The notes: generated by a model from the letters alone, not told the origin. DNA of 64,000 bases from Mesonia sediminis (GCF_042684705.1 NZ_JBHULZ010000002.1:1-64000), one strand, 5' to 3'; shown: positions 45,022 to 55,199, numbered from the stretch's first letter. A program made the numbers and translations.

Positions 45022-45176
45022 AACCCCTTAAAGAATTTTTAAGTTAACTTTTGTTTTTTTGCATTTATAATACGCCTTTATTTAACGGCTAATGAAGCAT
45101 TAGCGAGGTACTTCATAATATGAATTCGAGCAAACTATAGCTAAAAGCCTGTGGGCGGTTGCCCCATGCTGGGCTA

Positions 45177-45980
45177 TTAGCTAGGTTGTTCTGATGGCTT
45201 AGCTTGTTCTGATTGAAAACGCCTGTATTTCGATAAAAATATAAAAAATGCTCCGTAGGCTATAAACCCCACTGCGGTAAGAATCATTAACAAACGGCTC
45301 CAAGAAGTTTGTTCTAAAAAAGCAAAGGCATCCTGAATTCCTTTAATTTCTCGGTTGCCCGAATAAAAGCCGGCACGCAAAAAGAAATAGGCAATGATTA
45401 AAACCACAAAGGCACGGGCATAAAAACCAAATTTTCCCATCGCTCTGATGAGCCTATAGTGTTTTTGGCCTTCTAAATTAAATTGATCGAGTAGTCCGCC
45501 ACGAAAAGCGCCGCGAATGAGCACTATGCCTTGCACCGCTAAGATTATACCAATCAAGATAAAGCCGTAAGTCAGAGCGGTAGAACCGATAAATTGCGCA
45601 TAAGAAGTGCTTTGATCTCCTGTATAATCTTGGGTGAATAAATGATAAAAGGCCAATGCGGCCACTCCGGTGTACACTAGACCAGTGGTAAATAATCCGA
45701 ACCGCTTTAATATGGCTTGGCGTTCTTTGCCCTTTTGTTCAGGATCATAAATACTTTGAATAAACATCCAAACCGAGTAGCACACCAAACCGCTGCCCAA
45801 TAAAAAGAGGAGCGTACGTCCAAAGGCTTGTTGCTTTAAAAAAGATAAAGCTTGATTGGTACCCGAGCTTTGTCCGCCTAATTCTAGCGCTGCCAAAAGT
45901 GATAAGACACCAATAATAACGTAGATTAATCCTTTCGATACAAAACCAATAGCGGCTAAAACTTTAAAAGATTTTTTCAA
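45177..45980 (-). CDS. DUF1206 membrane protein
   Basis: 267 residues with about six membrane helices arranged as three DUF1206 repeats, each opening with a phrase like GFVSKGLIYVIIGVLSLLAA, AILKRFGLFTTGLVYTGVAALAFY and GKFGFYARAFVVLIIAYFFL. Inner-membrane location is expected; function unknown. It is the first chromosomal gene right of the element. Confidence 0.88.
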   Translation of the reverse strand: MKKSFKVLAAIGFVSKGLIYVIIGVLSLLAALELGGQSSGTNQALSFLKQQAFGRTLLFLLGSGLVCYSVWMFIQSIYDPEQKGKERQAILKRFGLFTTGLVYTGVAALAFYHLFTQDYTGDQSTSYAQFIGSTALTYGFILIGIILAVQGIVLIRGAFRGGLLDQFNLEGQKHYRLIRAMGKFGFYARAFVVLIIAYFFLRAGFYSGNREIKGIQDAFAFLEQTSWSRLLMILTAVGFIAYGAFFIFLSKYRRFQSEQAKPSEQPS

Positions 45981-46089
45981 GATAATTATAGCTAAGGCCT
46001 AATAAAAGTTTCCTGTTTACTACAAATGTAATCAAATTTTGACTGGCGTTTAGCATTCTAACCCACACAAATGCTAAAGCTTGAGATTA

Positions 46090-46114
46090 AAAAAAGAGGC
46101 TTTCGCCTCTTTTA
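46090..46114 (-). terminator. Terminator after the PLP-enzyme gene
   Basis: AAAAGAGGC, loop TTTC region, GCCTCTTTT; the minus-strand gene ends at its edge. Confidence 0.8.
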
Positions 46115-46115
46115 T

Positions 46116-48044
46116 TTAAATATGTTTTTGCACAAAATCGCTAAAAACCGATTGGTGGCGTTCCAAATCCAATTCGGGAGCTAAGGAAACACGTACAATA
46201 TAATCTTTATCGGTTTCTTTGGTAGTTCCTTGGGTTGAGGTGGCTGGGATAGTCCAATAACAACCTTTCAACTGCCCATAACTCACACAATATTTGCTTT
46301 CCTCAGGAATTTGCGTGATCATCATTTGTATCAGCTTATGGTTTAATGCTCTTTTATGGGTTTCACGTTCTTGATGCGTATCGCCTTTGGTAGGCAGATC
46401 TAATGAAAATACCGATGGGGTAAATCCGCGTTGCGCTAAATCCTCAGAAACAAAATTAATTTTGGCTTCGGGTAACTCTTTTTCAATAAACGCAACAAAT
46501 GCACGGGTATTTTTATAAGCTTTCTCAATACGCTCAAGCATACTGGGTAGCTGTTCGGCTAACTTGGCATATTGTCTGGCGGTAGCCTCATTGTCGCACA
46601 GTGTCAAATGCGTGGCTATTTTACTCATCATCGCTTGAGACTGCTGGTTGCCCACACAATAACCGGCTGTACATTTTCCTCCACTAGGGAATTTAGATCC
46701 GCTGGCATAAGCCAAGGCATAGCCTTCTGCTAGAATATTATTGTTATTTTCATCGCTTTGCTGACTTAAAAAGGGAACATTCGGACAAAACGTTTGGTCC
46801 AATATAAAAACGGGAGCGATGGCAGCCGTGCCGCTTGGGGTTTGTCTAGATTTTCGTAAAGCTGCGGCTAAACCTTCTAAATTAGGTACTTCTACTCTTG
46901 GATTGGTAGGAATTTCGGCAATGATATAAGGTACTGCGTCTTCTTTCGATAGTTGACTCAAAACCTGTTCTACACTGCTTACCATGTCATTATCTCCATC
47001 AACGGGTAAATCTACAATACTAACCTGATCTAAACTTTGGGCTAACCTGCGCGCTTGATCATTGGTGCCGCCATAGCAATTTGGGGGTACGATAAATTTT
47101 ATCGGTTTGCCCGGATGTTGTTCTTGAGCATAATCCACCAATCCCATCATAATGGCGTATTGCATCGATAATCCAGATGAGGCAACCAGAACTTCTCCCT
47201 TTGTACCCGTTATTGACCGAATGTTATCGGCTACCTCTTTTTGATTAGAAGCTTGGTGAATTTCGGCTTGTTCTAAAGGTTCATTTGCCAATCGTTGTAG
47301 TCCGCGGTAAGCGTTTAACGGAGTAATGGCTACAGTTTCGCGTCTTCTAACATGCTGTATTGCCCCTATGCTCGACTCTTCTTGATTAGGCCCAATATAT
47401 AGAACGCTACCTAGTGCGGCATCTAATCCTACCAGGTAATCTATCGGGCTATCAGTAGCGGTTAAAACCGACTGTTGTGCCGTCCAATCAAAATTGCTTT
47501 CAACATAAACCAAACTTGCTGATGCTTGATAACCAGGGGTGTCTTGAATTTGGCTGGGGTCTTTTACCGGCAACCACTCTATTTGGTAATCGTAAACTTT
47601 TTTTATTAAGTCTTGATCCAGTGCGGGGGGTAAGGCTCCACTATAAGCGATTTGGGTAACTTTACCGGCCAGACTGTTGGTGCGGGCTATAGCTAAAAGC
47701 GGCATACTTAAAGATTGAAAACAAATCACTCGATCTGCCGATAGTCCTTGTAACTGTGCCAAACTCCACTCCAATACACTAGACAACGGATGCCCCAAGC
47801 GAATGTAATCATAAGCCGTTGGCAATTGCGCCAGCCTTTCGGTAAATGCTGCTCCACTAATTTCTGAGTTCATTAATTCTTCAAAGGCTTGCAAAAACTG
47901 TGTTTTAGCCTGATTTTCTTGATAAATATCTAGCCGATGCGTAGTTAATTTTAACCAATCTTCGGGTGTATGGGTCAGTATGTGTTTTAATTGTTGTTGT
48001 ATATTTTTTTGCTCCATTTTGTGCTGCTTTTCTTTGTGCTGCAA
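46116..48044 (-). CDS. Long PLP-dependent enzyme related to Cys/Met-metabolism transferases
   Basis: 642 residues (an in-frame ATG at 48017 gives 633). The second half shows a fold-type I PLP enzyme: VASSGLSMQYAIM, IAEIPTNPRVEVPNL, FILDQTF and the Schiff-base lysine in ASGSKFPSGGKCTAGY. This is the layout of the cystathionine gamma-synthase group, but the chain is ~240 residues longer, with an N-terminal region (residues 1-260) that matches no domain I recognise. It may be a C-S lyase or transferase of unusual substrate. Monocistronic with a terminator. Confidence 0.8.
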   Translation of the reverse strand: MQHKEKQHKMEQKNIQQQLKHILTHTPEDWLKLTTHRLDIYQENQAKTQFLQAFEELMNSEISGAAFTERLAQLPTAYDYIRLGHPLSSVLEWSLAQLQGLSADRVICFQSLSMPLLAIARTNSLAGKVTQIAYSGALPPALDQDLIKKVYDYQIEWLPVKDPSQIQDTPGYQASASLVYVESNFDWTAQQSVLTATDSPIDYLVGLDAALGSVLYIGPNQEESSIGAIQHVRRRETVAITPLNAYRGLQRLANEPLEQAEIHQASNQKEVADNIRSITGTKGEVLVASSGLSMQYAIMMGLVDYAQEQHPGKPIKFIVPPNCYGGTNDQARRLAQSLDQVSIVDLPVDGDNDMVSSVEQVLSQLSKEDAVPYIIAEIPTNPRVEVPNLEGLAAALRKSRQTPSGTAAIAPVFILDQTFCPNVPFLSQQSDENNNNILAEGYALAYASGSKFPSGGKCTAGYCVGNQQSQAMMSKIATHLTLCDNEATARQYAKLAEQLPSMLERIEKAYKNTRAFVAFIEKELPEAKINFVSEDLAQRGFTPSVFSLDLPTKGDTHQERETHKRALNHKLIQMMITQIPEESKYCVSYGQLKGCYWTIPATSTQGTTKETDKDYIVRVSLAPELDLERHQSVFSDFVQKHI

Positions 48045-48169
48045 TTTACAATAATTGCCTTGTTCTATAAAACCATTGCACTGTAGATAGGCTTAACAAC
48101 TTGTTAAAGTGCCTTAATATGTTAAAGGGAATTTTGCTAAATCTAGTAGTTTTTGCTTACTGGGTTGCC

Positions 48170-50314
48170 TTAAAACCTCCAATGTAGCCCTGCATAGAAG
48201 TTGCGCTCGGGGGCTGGATTGAAATAGCGTTTTCCAAAAGCATTGATGTCGTTTCCTAAGCTATAGCGCTCATTTAATAGATTATCTACCCCTGCAAATA
48301 AGCGAAAACGCATTGCGTATCCTAAGCTTTGTTGCCAATTCAGTTGTAATTGAACCAAATGAAAGGCCTCGCTAAAAACGGTATTGGCATCGTTTAACGG
48401 GTAGCTCGAAGTGTATCTATGGTTAAGCGCCATACTCCAAGGTTTTCCCATCGCTAAGTTTAAGCTGTTGGCGAGCATCCAGTCGGGTACAGAAGTTACG
48501 GGATTACCGCTATAATTGTTTTCTTTAACGATGTAACGCTCAAATTCATGTTGATTATAGGTAAGCGCCGTATGCCATTGCAAATTATGCAATAACCGAG
48601 AGCTGTCTTCAGCCAAGAGCCTAAACTCACCCGTTAATTCAATTCCGTTTTGCTTTAATTCGCCTGCATTGACAAAATACTCATTTCCAGCGGCATTGAG
48701 CTGCCTTACAATTCCCGATTGAATAGGGTAGGTGTAGGCGCTTAAGTCTAGCACCAACCATTGTTTAGGGTGTTGAAACCTAAAACCTAACTCATAATTT
48801 ACACCTTCTTCGGCCTTTAGATCGGTGTTGATTTTATTGGTAGAAGAACGAACTTCGGCCAGTGTGGGCGCAGAAAATCCTTTGGCTACAGACGCACGCA
48901 TACTCCATTGCCGATCAAAGGTATAACGACCCGCAATTCTGGGCATCCAAATAGCATCATACTTTACTTCGCCTTGGGCACGAGCGCTAGCAGGAAAATA
49001 CGTGGTATAGCCCAAAGTAAAGTTATGGTAACCCAGAGAAGTTTCTAGGCTGAGCTTTTCTTTCCAGCCGATTTGTGTACGTAAAAAATAGTTTTGCCTG
49101 CTATTGGTTAGATCATCTTGTGCCTGTAAGCCTTGTGGCTCTCCTTGGTTGTTGTCAAAATTTTCAAGCGCATACCAACCTTTTTGCCCTTCGTAACCTA
49201 GTTGTGCCTCAAAATGCCAAGTAGTAGCGATTTGATTTTGGTAAGAAAGATAAGTGCGCAAGCCAATATTTTCTTCTTTACGGAATTCATAATTGGTGAT
49301 AAACGGATTTTCGAAGTCGGTAGAAGAACCAAATAAACTGACTTGATGTTGCCAATGTTTGCTGATGGTGATCTGATGGGTGATGCCGCCAAGCAGACTT
49401 CGGTTTTGAATGCCGGCTTCCTGAGCTTCGGCTGATGGAAATCGGCTCGATGCGGGCCGGGCCATACGCCGTTGTTCCTCTAGTTGCTCCCGCGTCAAGC
49501 CTCCAGGCGTTTCATAATGCAAATCGGTATACAAAAGTAAAAAACGCAACTCACTATTGATCGCATATTGGTAGCGATGGGCGGTTTGTATACTTTTTTT
49601 ACTTAGCGCAGTATGGTCTCGGTAACCGTCTGATTGTTGATACATTTGATCGATAGAAAAAGAATACCGCTCATAACTTCTTTGCAGACTAAAGTGCTCT
49701 CGAAACAAGCCATATGCTCCACCACCCAAACTTAATTGTTGTTTGTTTTCGCGAACATTAAAGCCTTTGGGCTCAAGGCGAATCACCCCACCCGAATTGG
49801 CTCCATATAAAGAGGCATTAGGACCTTTTAATACTTGCAATTGAGCGAGTGCCGCAGCGTCAATTAAATTGATATAGGTGTTTCCACTGGCATCGGTAAG
49901 CGGAAAATCACCGAGATAAACCTGTAAATTACGCACCCCAAAAGGCGAACGGATTAAATTTCCGCGTAAAGCGATGCGATAACTGCCTGGTGAACGCTCT
50001 TCCATTCGCAAACCGGCAACCTGGTTCAAAGCGGGTACCAAACTACCGGTATAAGTAGCCGAAAGCTGAGGTTGCCCAACGATCTGTGCCGTAGCATTTA
50101 ACTGCTGCAGCGGCTGTTGTGGGTTATGGGCAATAATATGCACGCTATTAAGAGCATCAACGGCGGTGCTGTCTTGATTTTGGGCGCTCGCGCTCTCCAA
50201 TCCTAAAACGTTTAATCCGCCGAGAAGAACGAAAAATTGTATCGATGGTACAGAACGAGAAGTAAAATAGCTTGCTAGACGCTTTACTAACAGATTAGAA
50301 GAGACGGTATACAA
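48170..50314 (-). CDS. TonB-dependent outer-membrane receptor
   Basis: 714 residues. Signal peptide (FFVLLGGLNVLGLESASA), plug domain (QVYLGDFPLTDASGNTYI, LQVLKGPNASLYGANSGGVI) and a 22-strand barrel ending ...RNFYAGLHWRF with the terminal aromatic residue. There is no N-terminal carboxypeptidase-like repeat, unlike SusC proteins. It starts 3 nt after the sugar dehydrogenase gene, so the two are co-transcribed and may serve uptake or oxidation of a common substrate; the ligand is not readable. Confidence 0.92.
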   Translation of the reverse strand: MYTVSSNLLVKRLASYFTSRSVPSIQFFVLLGGLNVLGLESASAQNQDSTAVDALNSVHIIAHNPQQPLQQLNATAQIVGQPQLSATYTGSLVPALNQVAGLRMEERSPGSYRIALRGNLIRSPFGVRNLQVYLGDFPLTDASGNTYINLIDAAALAQLQVLKGPNASLYGANSGGVIRLEPKGFNVRENKQQLSLGGGAYGLFREHFSLQRSYERYSFSIDQMYQQSDGYRDHTALSKKSIQTAHRYQYAINSELRFLLLYTDLHYETPGGLTREQLEEQRRMARPASSRFPSAEAQEAGIQNRSLLGGITHQITISKHWQHQVSLFGSSTDFENPFITNYEFRKEENIGLRTYLSYQNQIATTWHFEAQLGYEGQKGWYALENFDNNQGEPQGLQAQDDLTNSRQNYFLRTQIGWKEKLSLETSLGYHNFTLGYTTYFPASARAQGEVKYDAIWMPRIAGRYTFDRQWSMRASVAKGFSAPTLAEVRSSTNKINTDLKAEEGVNYELGFRFQHPKQWLVLDLSAYTYPIQSGIVRQLNAAGNEYFVNAGELKQNGIELTGEFRLLAEDSSRLLHNLQWHTALTYNQHEFERYIVKENNYSGNPVTSVPDWMLANSLNLAMGKPWSMALNHRYTSSYPLNDANTVFSEAFHLVQLQLNWQQSLGYAMRFRLFAGVDNLLNERYSLGNDINAFGKRYFNPAPERNFYAGLHWRF

Positions 50315-50317
50315 GAT

Positions 50318-51556
50318 TTATTTCTTTTGAATAACAAATAACTTTCCGCTTTGGCTTATCGCGTATAATTTACCATCCTTAGCTTCGGTAATCGCTCTAA
50401 ACCGTTCGCCTTTGTCGGCTAACAGACGTTCTTCGCCCACCACGCGATTGTCTTCTAGTACCAAACGCGCAATGTGTTGGCTGCTTAAACCGGCCAGAAA
50501 AAGGTTGTTTTTCCACTCCGGAATTGCATCGCCAGAATAAAAGCTCATGCCACTAGGAGAGAGCACAGGATCCCAGTAATATACGGGTTGTTCCATGCCT
50601 TCTTTTTGTTGTATCGGCGGATCGCCAATTTCGGCGCCACTGTATTCTACCCCGTAGGTAATTACGGGCCAACCGTAGTTTTTTCCGGGCTCAATAAGAT
50701 TGAGTTCATCACCACCACGGGGTCCAAATTCATTGCTCCACAGCGCTCGAGTCTCTGGGTGAATGGCTAAGCCTTGCGGGTTGCGGTGCCCGTAGCTGTA
50801 AATTTCGGGTAAAGCTTCAGGTTGATCCACAAACGGATTGCTAGCTACTGCCTGCCCATCTCTTGTAATGCGAATGATTTTTCCGAATGAAGTGCTTAAA
50901 TCCTGAGCTTTTACTCGGGTTTGTTTATCGGAACGTTCTCCGATGCTCACCAATAAATTTCCCGCATCGTCAAATAGTATTCGTCCGCCATAATGCAAAC
51001 GCCCATCGTAGGTAGGGCTGGCACGGTAAATAACTTGTACTTGTTCTATTTTATCGGCGCCTTGAGGCAGTTTTCCTTTGGCTACGGCCGTATGATTACC
51101 ATCGGCTACCCGCTCGGTAAAGGTCCAAAAAACCATACGGTCTTGTTCAAATTCCGGAGAAAGACATAGGCCTAGCATTCCGCCTTGAGCGCGATCATCT
51201 ACGTCGGGAAATCCTTTAATATCTTGAAGTATTTCACCCGTTTCCGGATTTAGCAAGCGCATAAAACCTTTATTTTCGGTAAGCAGTAAGTTACCATCGG
51301 GCATGGGCGTGATACCCCAAGGCTCTTGCAACTTATCGCTGCGTAAAATCACCTCATAATCGGTTTGGGTTTGCACTTGCGGTGCGCGGGTTTGGCCTTC
51401 AAAAGCCGGAGCATAATGCGCATTGTCGGGTTTAGGAGGGGTGTTTTTATGTGTTAAACTGTCTTGTGCAGCAGCAGTGGGTGTAGCTTGTTGGTTTTTA
51501 GGTTTACAGGCCAATAAACTTAAAGCGGAAAGGGCCAAGGCAAAAAACATTTTCAT
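50318..51556 (-). CDS. PQQ-dependent sugar dehydrogenase-like lipoprotein
   Basis: 412 residues. Lipobox LSLLAC, an unstructured linker, then a six-bladed beta-propeller of the glucose/sorbosone dehydrogenase family: LQEPWGITPMPDGNLLLTE, GMLGLCLSPEFEQD, GRLHYGGRILFDDAGNLLVS with the active-site His region, SYGHRNPQGLAIHP and GPRGGDELNLIEPGKNYGWP. The family oxidises soluble sugars in the periplasm with PQQ. The lipid anchor suggests the periplasmic face of a membrane. First gene of the operon with the TonB receptor. Confidence 0.9.
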   Translation of the reverse strand: MKMFFALALSALSLLACKPKNQQATPTAAAQDSLTHKNTPPKPDNAHYAPAFEGQTRAPQVQTQTDYEVILRSDKLQEPWGITPMPDGNLLLTENKGFMRLLNPETGEILQDIKGFPDVDDRAQGGMLGLCLSPEFEQDRMVFWTFTERVADGNHTAVAKGKLPQGADKIEQVQVIYRASPTYDGRLHYGGRILFDDAGNLLVSIGERSDKQTRVKAQDLSTSFGKIIRITRDGQAVASNPFVDQPEALPEIYSYGHRNPQGLAIHPETRALWSNEFGPRGGDELNLIEPGKNYGWPVITYGVEYSGAEIGDPPIQQKEGMEQPVYYWDPVLSPSGMSFYSGDAIPEWKNNLFLAGLSSQHIARLVLEDNRVVGEERLLADKGERFRAITEAKDGKLYAISQSGKLFVIQKK

Positions 51557-51943
51557 AGGTTGGACTTTAGTGGGTTGAAATACAAACTTAAATAATAATC
51601 GGCAGTAAATCCGCCAAAGCCTTGTATATTAACAGCTTGTTAGGATTGCTTTGGCTGCTATGTTTTTTATTTTTAAAACTTTAACATATTAAAAGCTTGT
51701 GGGAGATATAAAGGTGGTATGTTTGCTTAACATTAGAAACCACTTCAAATTCTAAGTAGTAGTTTATATTATTATTTGTTTTTCGAGTTCAACTCGCATT
51801 CTTATCGATTTTATTTCCTTTTTACTTTTTAATATTTGTTTTTATCTAATTGAAGGATGTTTAACATTCTGAGAGCTGATGAGCTGGTAGTTTGAAAAAT
51901 AGGTTGCTGATGTATTTATAATAACAAATTAATATTTAGTAAA
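51557..51943. other. Gap between sugar dehydrogenase and cold-shock genes
   Basis: No gene seen. The right part is probably the long 5' untranslated region of the cold-shock gene, as such leaders are usual for cspA-type genes; no specific structure could be assigned. Confidence 0.4.
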
Positions 51944-52138
51944 ATGCAAGAAGGTACAGTAAAATTCTTTAACAACACAAAAGGATTTGGATTCATTAAA
52001 TCAAACGAAACAGGTGAGGATATTTTTGTTCACAGTACAGGTTTAATCGATGAAATTAGAGAAGATGACAAAGTTCAATTCAACACCGAAAACGGTAGAA
52101 AAGGATTGAACGCGGTAAACGTTGAGGTAATCGACTAA
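51944..52138 (+). CDS. Cold-shock domain protein (CspA family)
   Basis: 64 residues, one OB-fold cold-shock domain with both RNA-binding motifs, RNP1 KGFGFI and RNP2 DIFVHS. Starts MQEGTVKFFNNTKGFGFIK. It binds single-stranded RNA and DNA and acts as an RNA chaperone. Monocistronic, with a strong terminator. Confidence 0.95.
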   Translation: MQEGTVKFFNNTKGFGFIKSNETGEDIFVHSTGLIDEIREDDKVQFNTENGRKGLNAVNVEVID

Positions 52139-52204
52139 TCCCGCTTATAAGTTAAGTGCTTTTTCCAGCAATTGTAAGAAGTACTTCACAAAGCTTCAAG
52201 TACA

Positions 52205-52233
52205 AGAAACCCCAAATTATTTGGGGTTTCTTT
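52205..52233 (+). terminator. Cold-shock gene terminator
   Basis: AGAAACCCCAAA, short TTAT loop, TTTGGGGTTTCTTT. Confidence 0.9.
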
Positions 52234-52271
52234 ATGGCTAAAAAGTAAGCATAAGGCTTGATGTGCTAAGG

Positions 52272-52814
52272 CTAAATGCCTAATATTTTTGCGTCTACAA
52301 AAAACTCGGTATCTACCAATATTTCATGATTGCGGGTAATCACCTCGTCGGTACGGGTGGCCAAACGCAATTTAAAATGGTCTTCTTTGATGTACTTCAT
52401 TAAATTCTTGCGTACGGTGTTTAACTTTAATTTTTGTCGGCCATCGGCAGGAATATCTTCTAAATAAGCAATTTTCACCTCTTCGTGTTGCTCAGAATAA
52501 ATATACACCTCGATGCTGTTTAAGAAATTGAAATTACCATCTTCTGGCGATTTTATACGCAACTCCATTTTGGTGAGTTCAATTTTTTCAACCAAATCCT
52601 TACGGGTATGGTTGCTTTCAAATTCGGTTTCGGCATTCGATTCAATCTCGGGCGACTGCACATTAAAGGGTAAATCAACAACCGCCGACGAGGGTATGGT
52701 AACGGTTTTTTGGTATTCGAGTTTAAAATGTGTTAACTCATCTATTTTATCGCAGGCTACAAAGGTGGCGATAAGCGCAAAACATAAAAGAACAATGCCT
52801 TGTGTTTTTTTCAT
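52272..52814 (-). CDS. Lipoprotein of unknown function
   Basis: 180 residues from MKKTQGIVLL (an upstream ATG adds 11 residues). Lipobox FVAC follows a hydrophobic core. The mature part is beta-rich with phrases KTVTIPSSAVVDLPFNV and ITRNHEILVDTEFFVDAKIL, suggesting one beta-sandwich. Family not recognised; similar proteins are found across flavobacteria. Confidence 0.7.
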   Translation of the reverse strand: MKKTQGIVLLCFALIATFVACDKIDELTHFKLEYQKTVTIPSSAVVDLPFNVQSPEIESNAETEFESNHTRKDLVEKIELTKMELRIKSPEDGNFNFLNSIEVYIYSEQHEEVKIAYLEDIPADGRQKLKLNTVRKNLMKYIKEDHFKLRLATRTDEVITRNHEILVDTEFFVDAKILGI

Positions 52815-52902
52815 ATACGTCTGATTAAAAAAATAAATTTGGGGCAAAGTAATGGTTTGTACTGAATTAGCCTAATTTTTTAACACTTTGGCCGCCCAGG
52901 TA

Positions 52903-54186
52903 CTAGGTGGTGTTTTGTACTAATAATTGTTCTAGACCTTCCTGCTTAAAAAGCAATTGCCCCACTTGCAGCGTAGACCAGCCTGGCACTAAGCGATAGG
53001 TAAACGCTGGCCGCTGCTCTTTAATTTGGCACGCCAGATGATAAGTCCCAACAGTGCTGAGGCAGCTTTGGGATAAGTCTAAAAGGTGCGTCGCAATAAA
53101 ACAGTAGCCTTGTTGCCACTGATTGAGCCCAGTGATGCTTTTTTGCGTTAGCACTCGCGCATCCTCTGCATTGGTAGCATTAAAAAACTCGTCAAAAACC
53201 ACCCAACAAGAATTGCCGCGTTGGGCTTGTAGCAAGGCTTGCTTAAAGTACATTAACTCTTGCATAAAATGACTGTAGCCTTGCTGTAGTGCATCGCGTT
53301 TGTGCAGGTGAATGCCAAAATAATCGATAAAGGGGAGCGATGCCTTTTTTGCGGGGACCGCCCATCCTAAATGCGCTAAATACACACATAAACTGATGCT
53401 TTTTAAAAAAGTAGATTTGCCCGACATATTGGCGCCATTGATTAAATTGACACGTTGATTACTGCTAAAATCATTTTTTACAGGTTCGGTTAAAGCGGGA
53501 TGATAAAAGCCTTGGAGTAGCAGTTTTGTTGCGCCTAATTCAGGAAAAACAAAATCATTTTTGCTAATCGCTATACTTACCGATAATAAGGCCTCAAATT
53601 CAAATAAATCTTCCCAGAAAGCTTTTACCAGTCCTTTTTCTTTTAATTGGTGTACATGCTGACTCAAAGCAATACTATGCGAGAGCTTGAAAGCATCGGC
53701 TTGAATGGCTGCCTGATAACCCGATAGTTTAAATCCGGCTAAAAAAAACTGAATACCTTGTATTTTTCGTTTATAGGCTTCAGGAAAATCCGTTAATGAC
53801 AATCGAGAAAAGTAGTTGAATTCTAATTTATGTAAAAACAAAACCAATAATTTATATTGACTTTGCTGTTGGTGCTTTTGCTTTCGCGTACTGAATAAGC
53901 GATAATGCCAAGTGCGTGCAGATAGGTCTTCTATATGTTCTTGTTGTAAAAAAGCAAATACTTCATTGAAATAAAGCGGACTGTAAGTATAGCTTCCCAA
54001 TACCTTGTGCTGAGCAATCAAAGCTTTTAAAGTATTTTGCTGCGCTTCTACGGCTGTTGCGTTGGGTAAAGTTTGCTGCAAGAGTGCTTTTAAGCGTTGC
54101 TTAGTCTGCGCTTGTAAGGTAAAATCAAACAGCGGTAAAACTTCACTTTCTAAGGCTAAATCCTGTATTTCATTTGCTACTGACAT
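52903..54186 (-). CDS. MutS-like ATPase without mismatch-recognition domains
   Basis: 427 residues. The C-terminal half is MutS domain V: Walker A NGANMSGKSTFLKS, Walker B WVVFDEFFNATNAED, and FIATHLLDLS. The N-terminal half is a helical clamp/lever-like region only; mismatch-binding domain I is absent and no Smr nuclease follows. Such short MutS homologues are common in Bacteroidota; their target is unknown, so a mismatch-repair role should not be assumed. Confidence 0.85.
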   Translation of the reverse strand: MSVANEIQDLALESEVLPLFDFTLQAQTKQRLKALLQQTLPNATAVEAQQNTLKALIAQHKVLGSYTYSPLYFNEVFAFLQQEHIEDLSARTWHYRLFSTRKQKHQQQSQYKLLVLFLHKLEFNYFSRLSLTDFPEAYKRKIQGIQFFLAGFKLSGYQAAIQADAFKLSHSIALSQHVHQLKEKGLVKAFWEDLFEFEALLSVSIAISKNDFVFPELGATKLLLQGFYHPALTEPVKNDFSSNQRVNLINGANMSGKSTFLKSISLCVYLAHLGWAVPAKKASLPFIDYFGIHLHKRDALQQGYSHFMQELMYFKQALLQAQRGNSCWVVFDEFFNATNAEDARVLTQKSITGLNQWQQGYCFIATHLLDLSQSCLSTVGTYHLACQIKEQRPAFTYRLVPGWSTLQVGQLLFKQEGLEQLLVQNTT

Positions 54187-54236
54187 AGTTTACTCGCTAT
54201 TGTTCCTAATAAGTCATTAAATGTAATTCATTAGTA

Positions 54237-55055
54237 TTAAACCTGCAATTCTACTACTTCGGCTCGAGCACCAAAACGCAGGGGTAAGATGCTGGTGCCA
54301 ATTCCTTTCGAAACATACATAGGGTAACCGCCTTGGGTGTACCAACCGCTTAAATACTTACCGCTTCCTCTAGGCTTAAAGGGGGTGCACCCAAAAAAAT
54401 TCAATTGACCCCCGTGGGTATGGCCGGCTAGCAATGCGTGCAAAGTAAAATTGGGTGGCTGTGCCATTACTTGATCGCGAAAAGCAGGGCAGTGACATAA
54501 AAGCAAGTTAACCTCTTGCGGAACGTAGTCCTTTGTGGTTGTGGTCCAATCGGGCGAACCGGCCACCCAATCGTCTACACCCAAAATACCAATGCGGCGT
54601 CCTTTTAGGGTAAATTGAGTGTGCGAATTGACCAACAATTGCACACCGTAGGCGGAATATAAATTTTTAAGCTGACTTAAATTCACTTTCCCCCAATATT
54701 CCCAATTGCCTAGAATCGCTACTTTAGGCAAGCTTTTGGGTAGTAAAGCTAGAAATTCTTCTAAGGCGGTTAAGCCTTTTTGCTCATCGATAACATCGCC
54801 CGTAAGCACCAATAAATCGGGGGGTTGAGCTTTAATTTTTCTAGCTATTTTACGCTGACGGCGGCCGAGTTGCTGCATATGTAAATCACTGATTTGCAAC
54901 ACGCGAATAGGGTGTTTTGGTGCGCTAGGCAGCACATGAACACTCCAATCAAGAACATAGCGTTCAAACCAACACATATCCCATACCAAGACGCCCGCAA
55001 GTGCTAAAAGCGAACCGCTAATGAATTTTCTTCGGCTAAGTTTTGACTTTTTCAT
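54237..55055 (-). CDS. Tat-exported or membrane-anchored metallophosphoesterase
   Basis: 272 residues. The N-terminus KSKLSRRKFISGSLLALAG is a twin-arginine-like signal anchor. The calcineurin-type dimetal site is complete: ISDLHMQ, LTGDVID, GNWEYW (Asn-Trp variant of GNHD), LLCHCPAF and LLAGHTHGGQ. It probably acts in the periplasm; relatives include YkuE-type lipid A or UDP-sugar pyrophosphatases. Divergent from the serine hydrolase gene. Confidence 0.88.
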   Translation of the reverse strand: MKKSKLSRRKFISGSLLALAGVLVWDMCWFERYVLDWSVHVLPSAPKHPIRVLQISDLHMQQLGRRQRKIARKIKAQPPDLLVLTGDVIDEQKGLTALEEFLALLPKSLPKVAILGNWEYWGKVNLSQLKNLYSAYGVQLLVNSHTQFTLKGRRIGILGVDDWVAGSPDWTTTTKDYVPQEVNLLLCHCPAFRDQVMAQPPNFTLHALLAGHTHGGQLNFFGCTPFKPRGSGKYLSGWYTQGGYPMYVSKGIGTSILPLRFGARAEVVELQV

Positions 55056-55180
55056 AAACCAGCTCCAAGTTATTCTTTTTTTATCAATTAGCCTGCCGGT
55101 TAAACTAATTTTTCATCTACAAACCGGTCTAAAGAGTATAAATTATAAGTGCTCTAGAGGTGGCTCTGCCCTAAGTAGAT

Positions 55181-55188
55181 TATCTTTG
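55181..55188 (+). promoter_or_regulatory. Serine hydrolase promoter -7 box
   Basis: TATCTTTG fits TAnnTTTG and ends 11 nt before the ATG at 55200. Confidence 0.6.
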
Positions 55189-55199
55189 TCAAAAAAAAG

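Larger units (their letters stand above)
44804..45176. other. Right junction of the element
   Basis: No gene. Contains the DUF6266 terminator, the arm-like TATTTGTTGCC (44955-44965), the right core (45007-45021) and ~155 nt of chromosomal DNA with the hairpin GCTAATG-AAG-CATTAGC (about 45091-45107). Confidence 0.6.
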
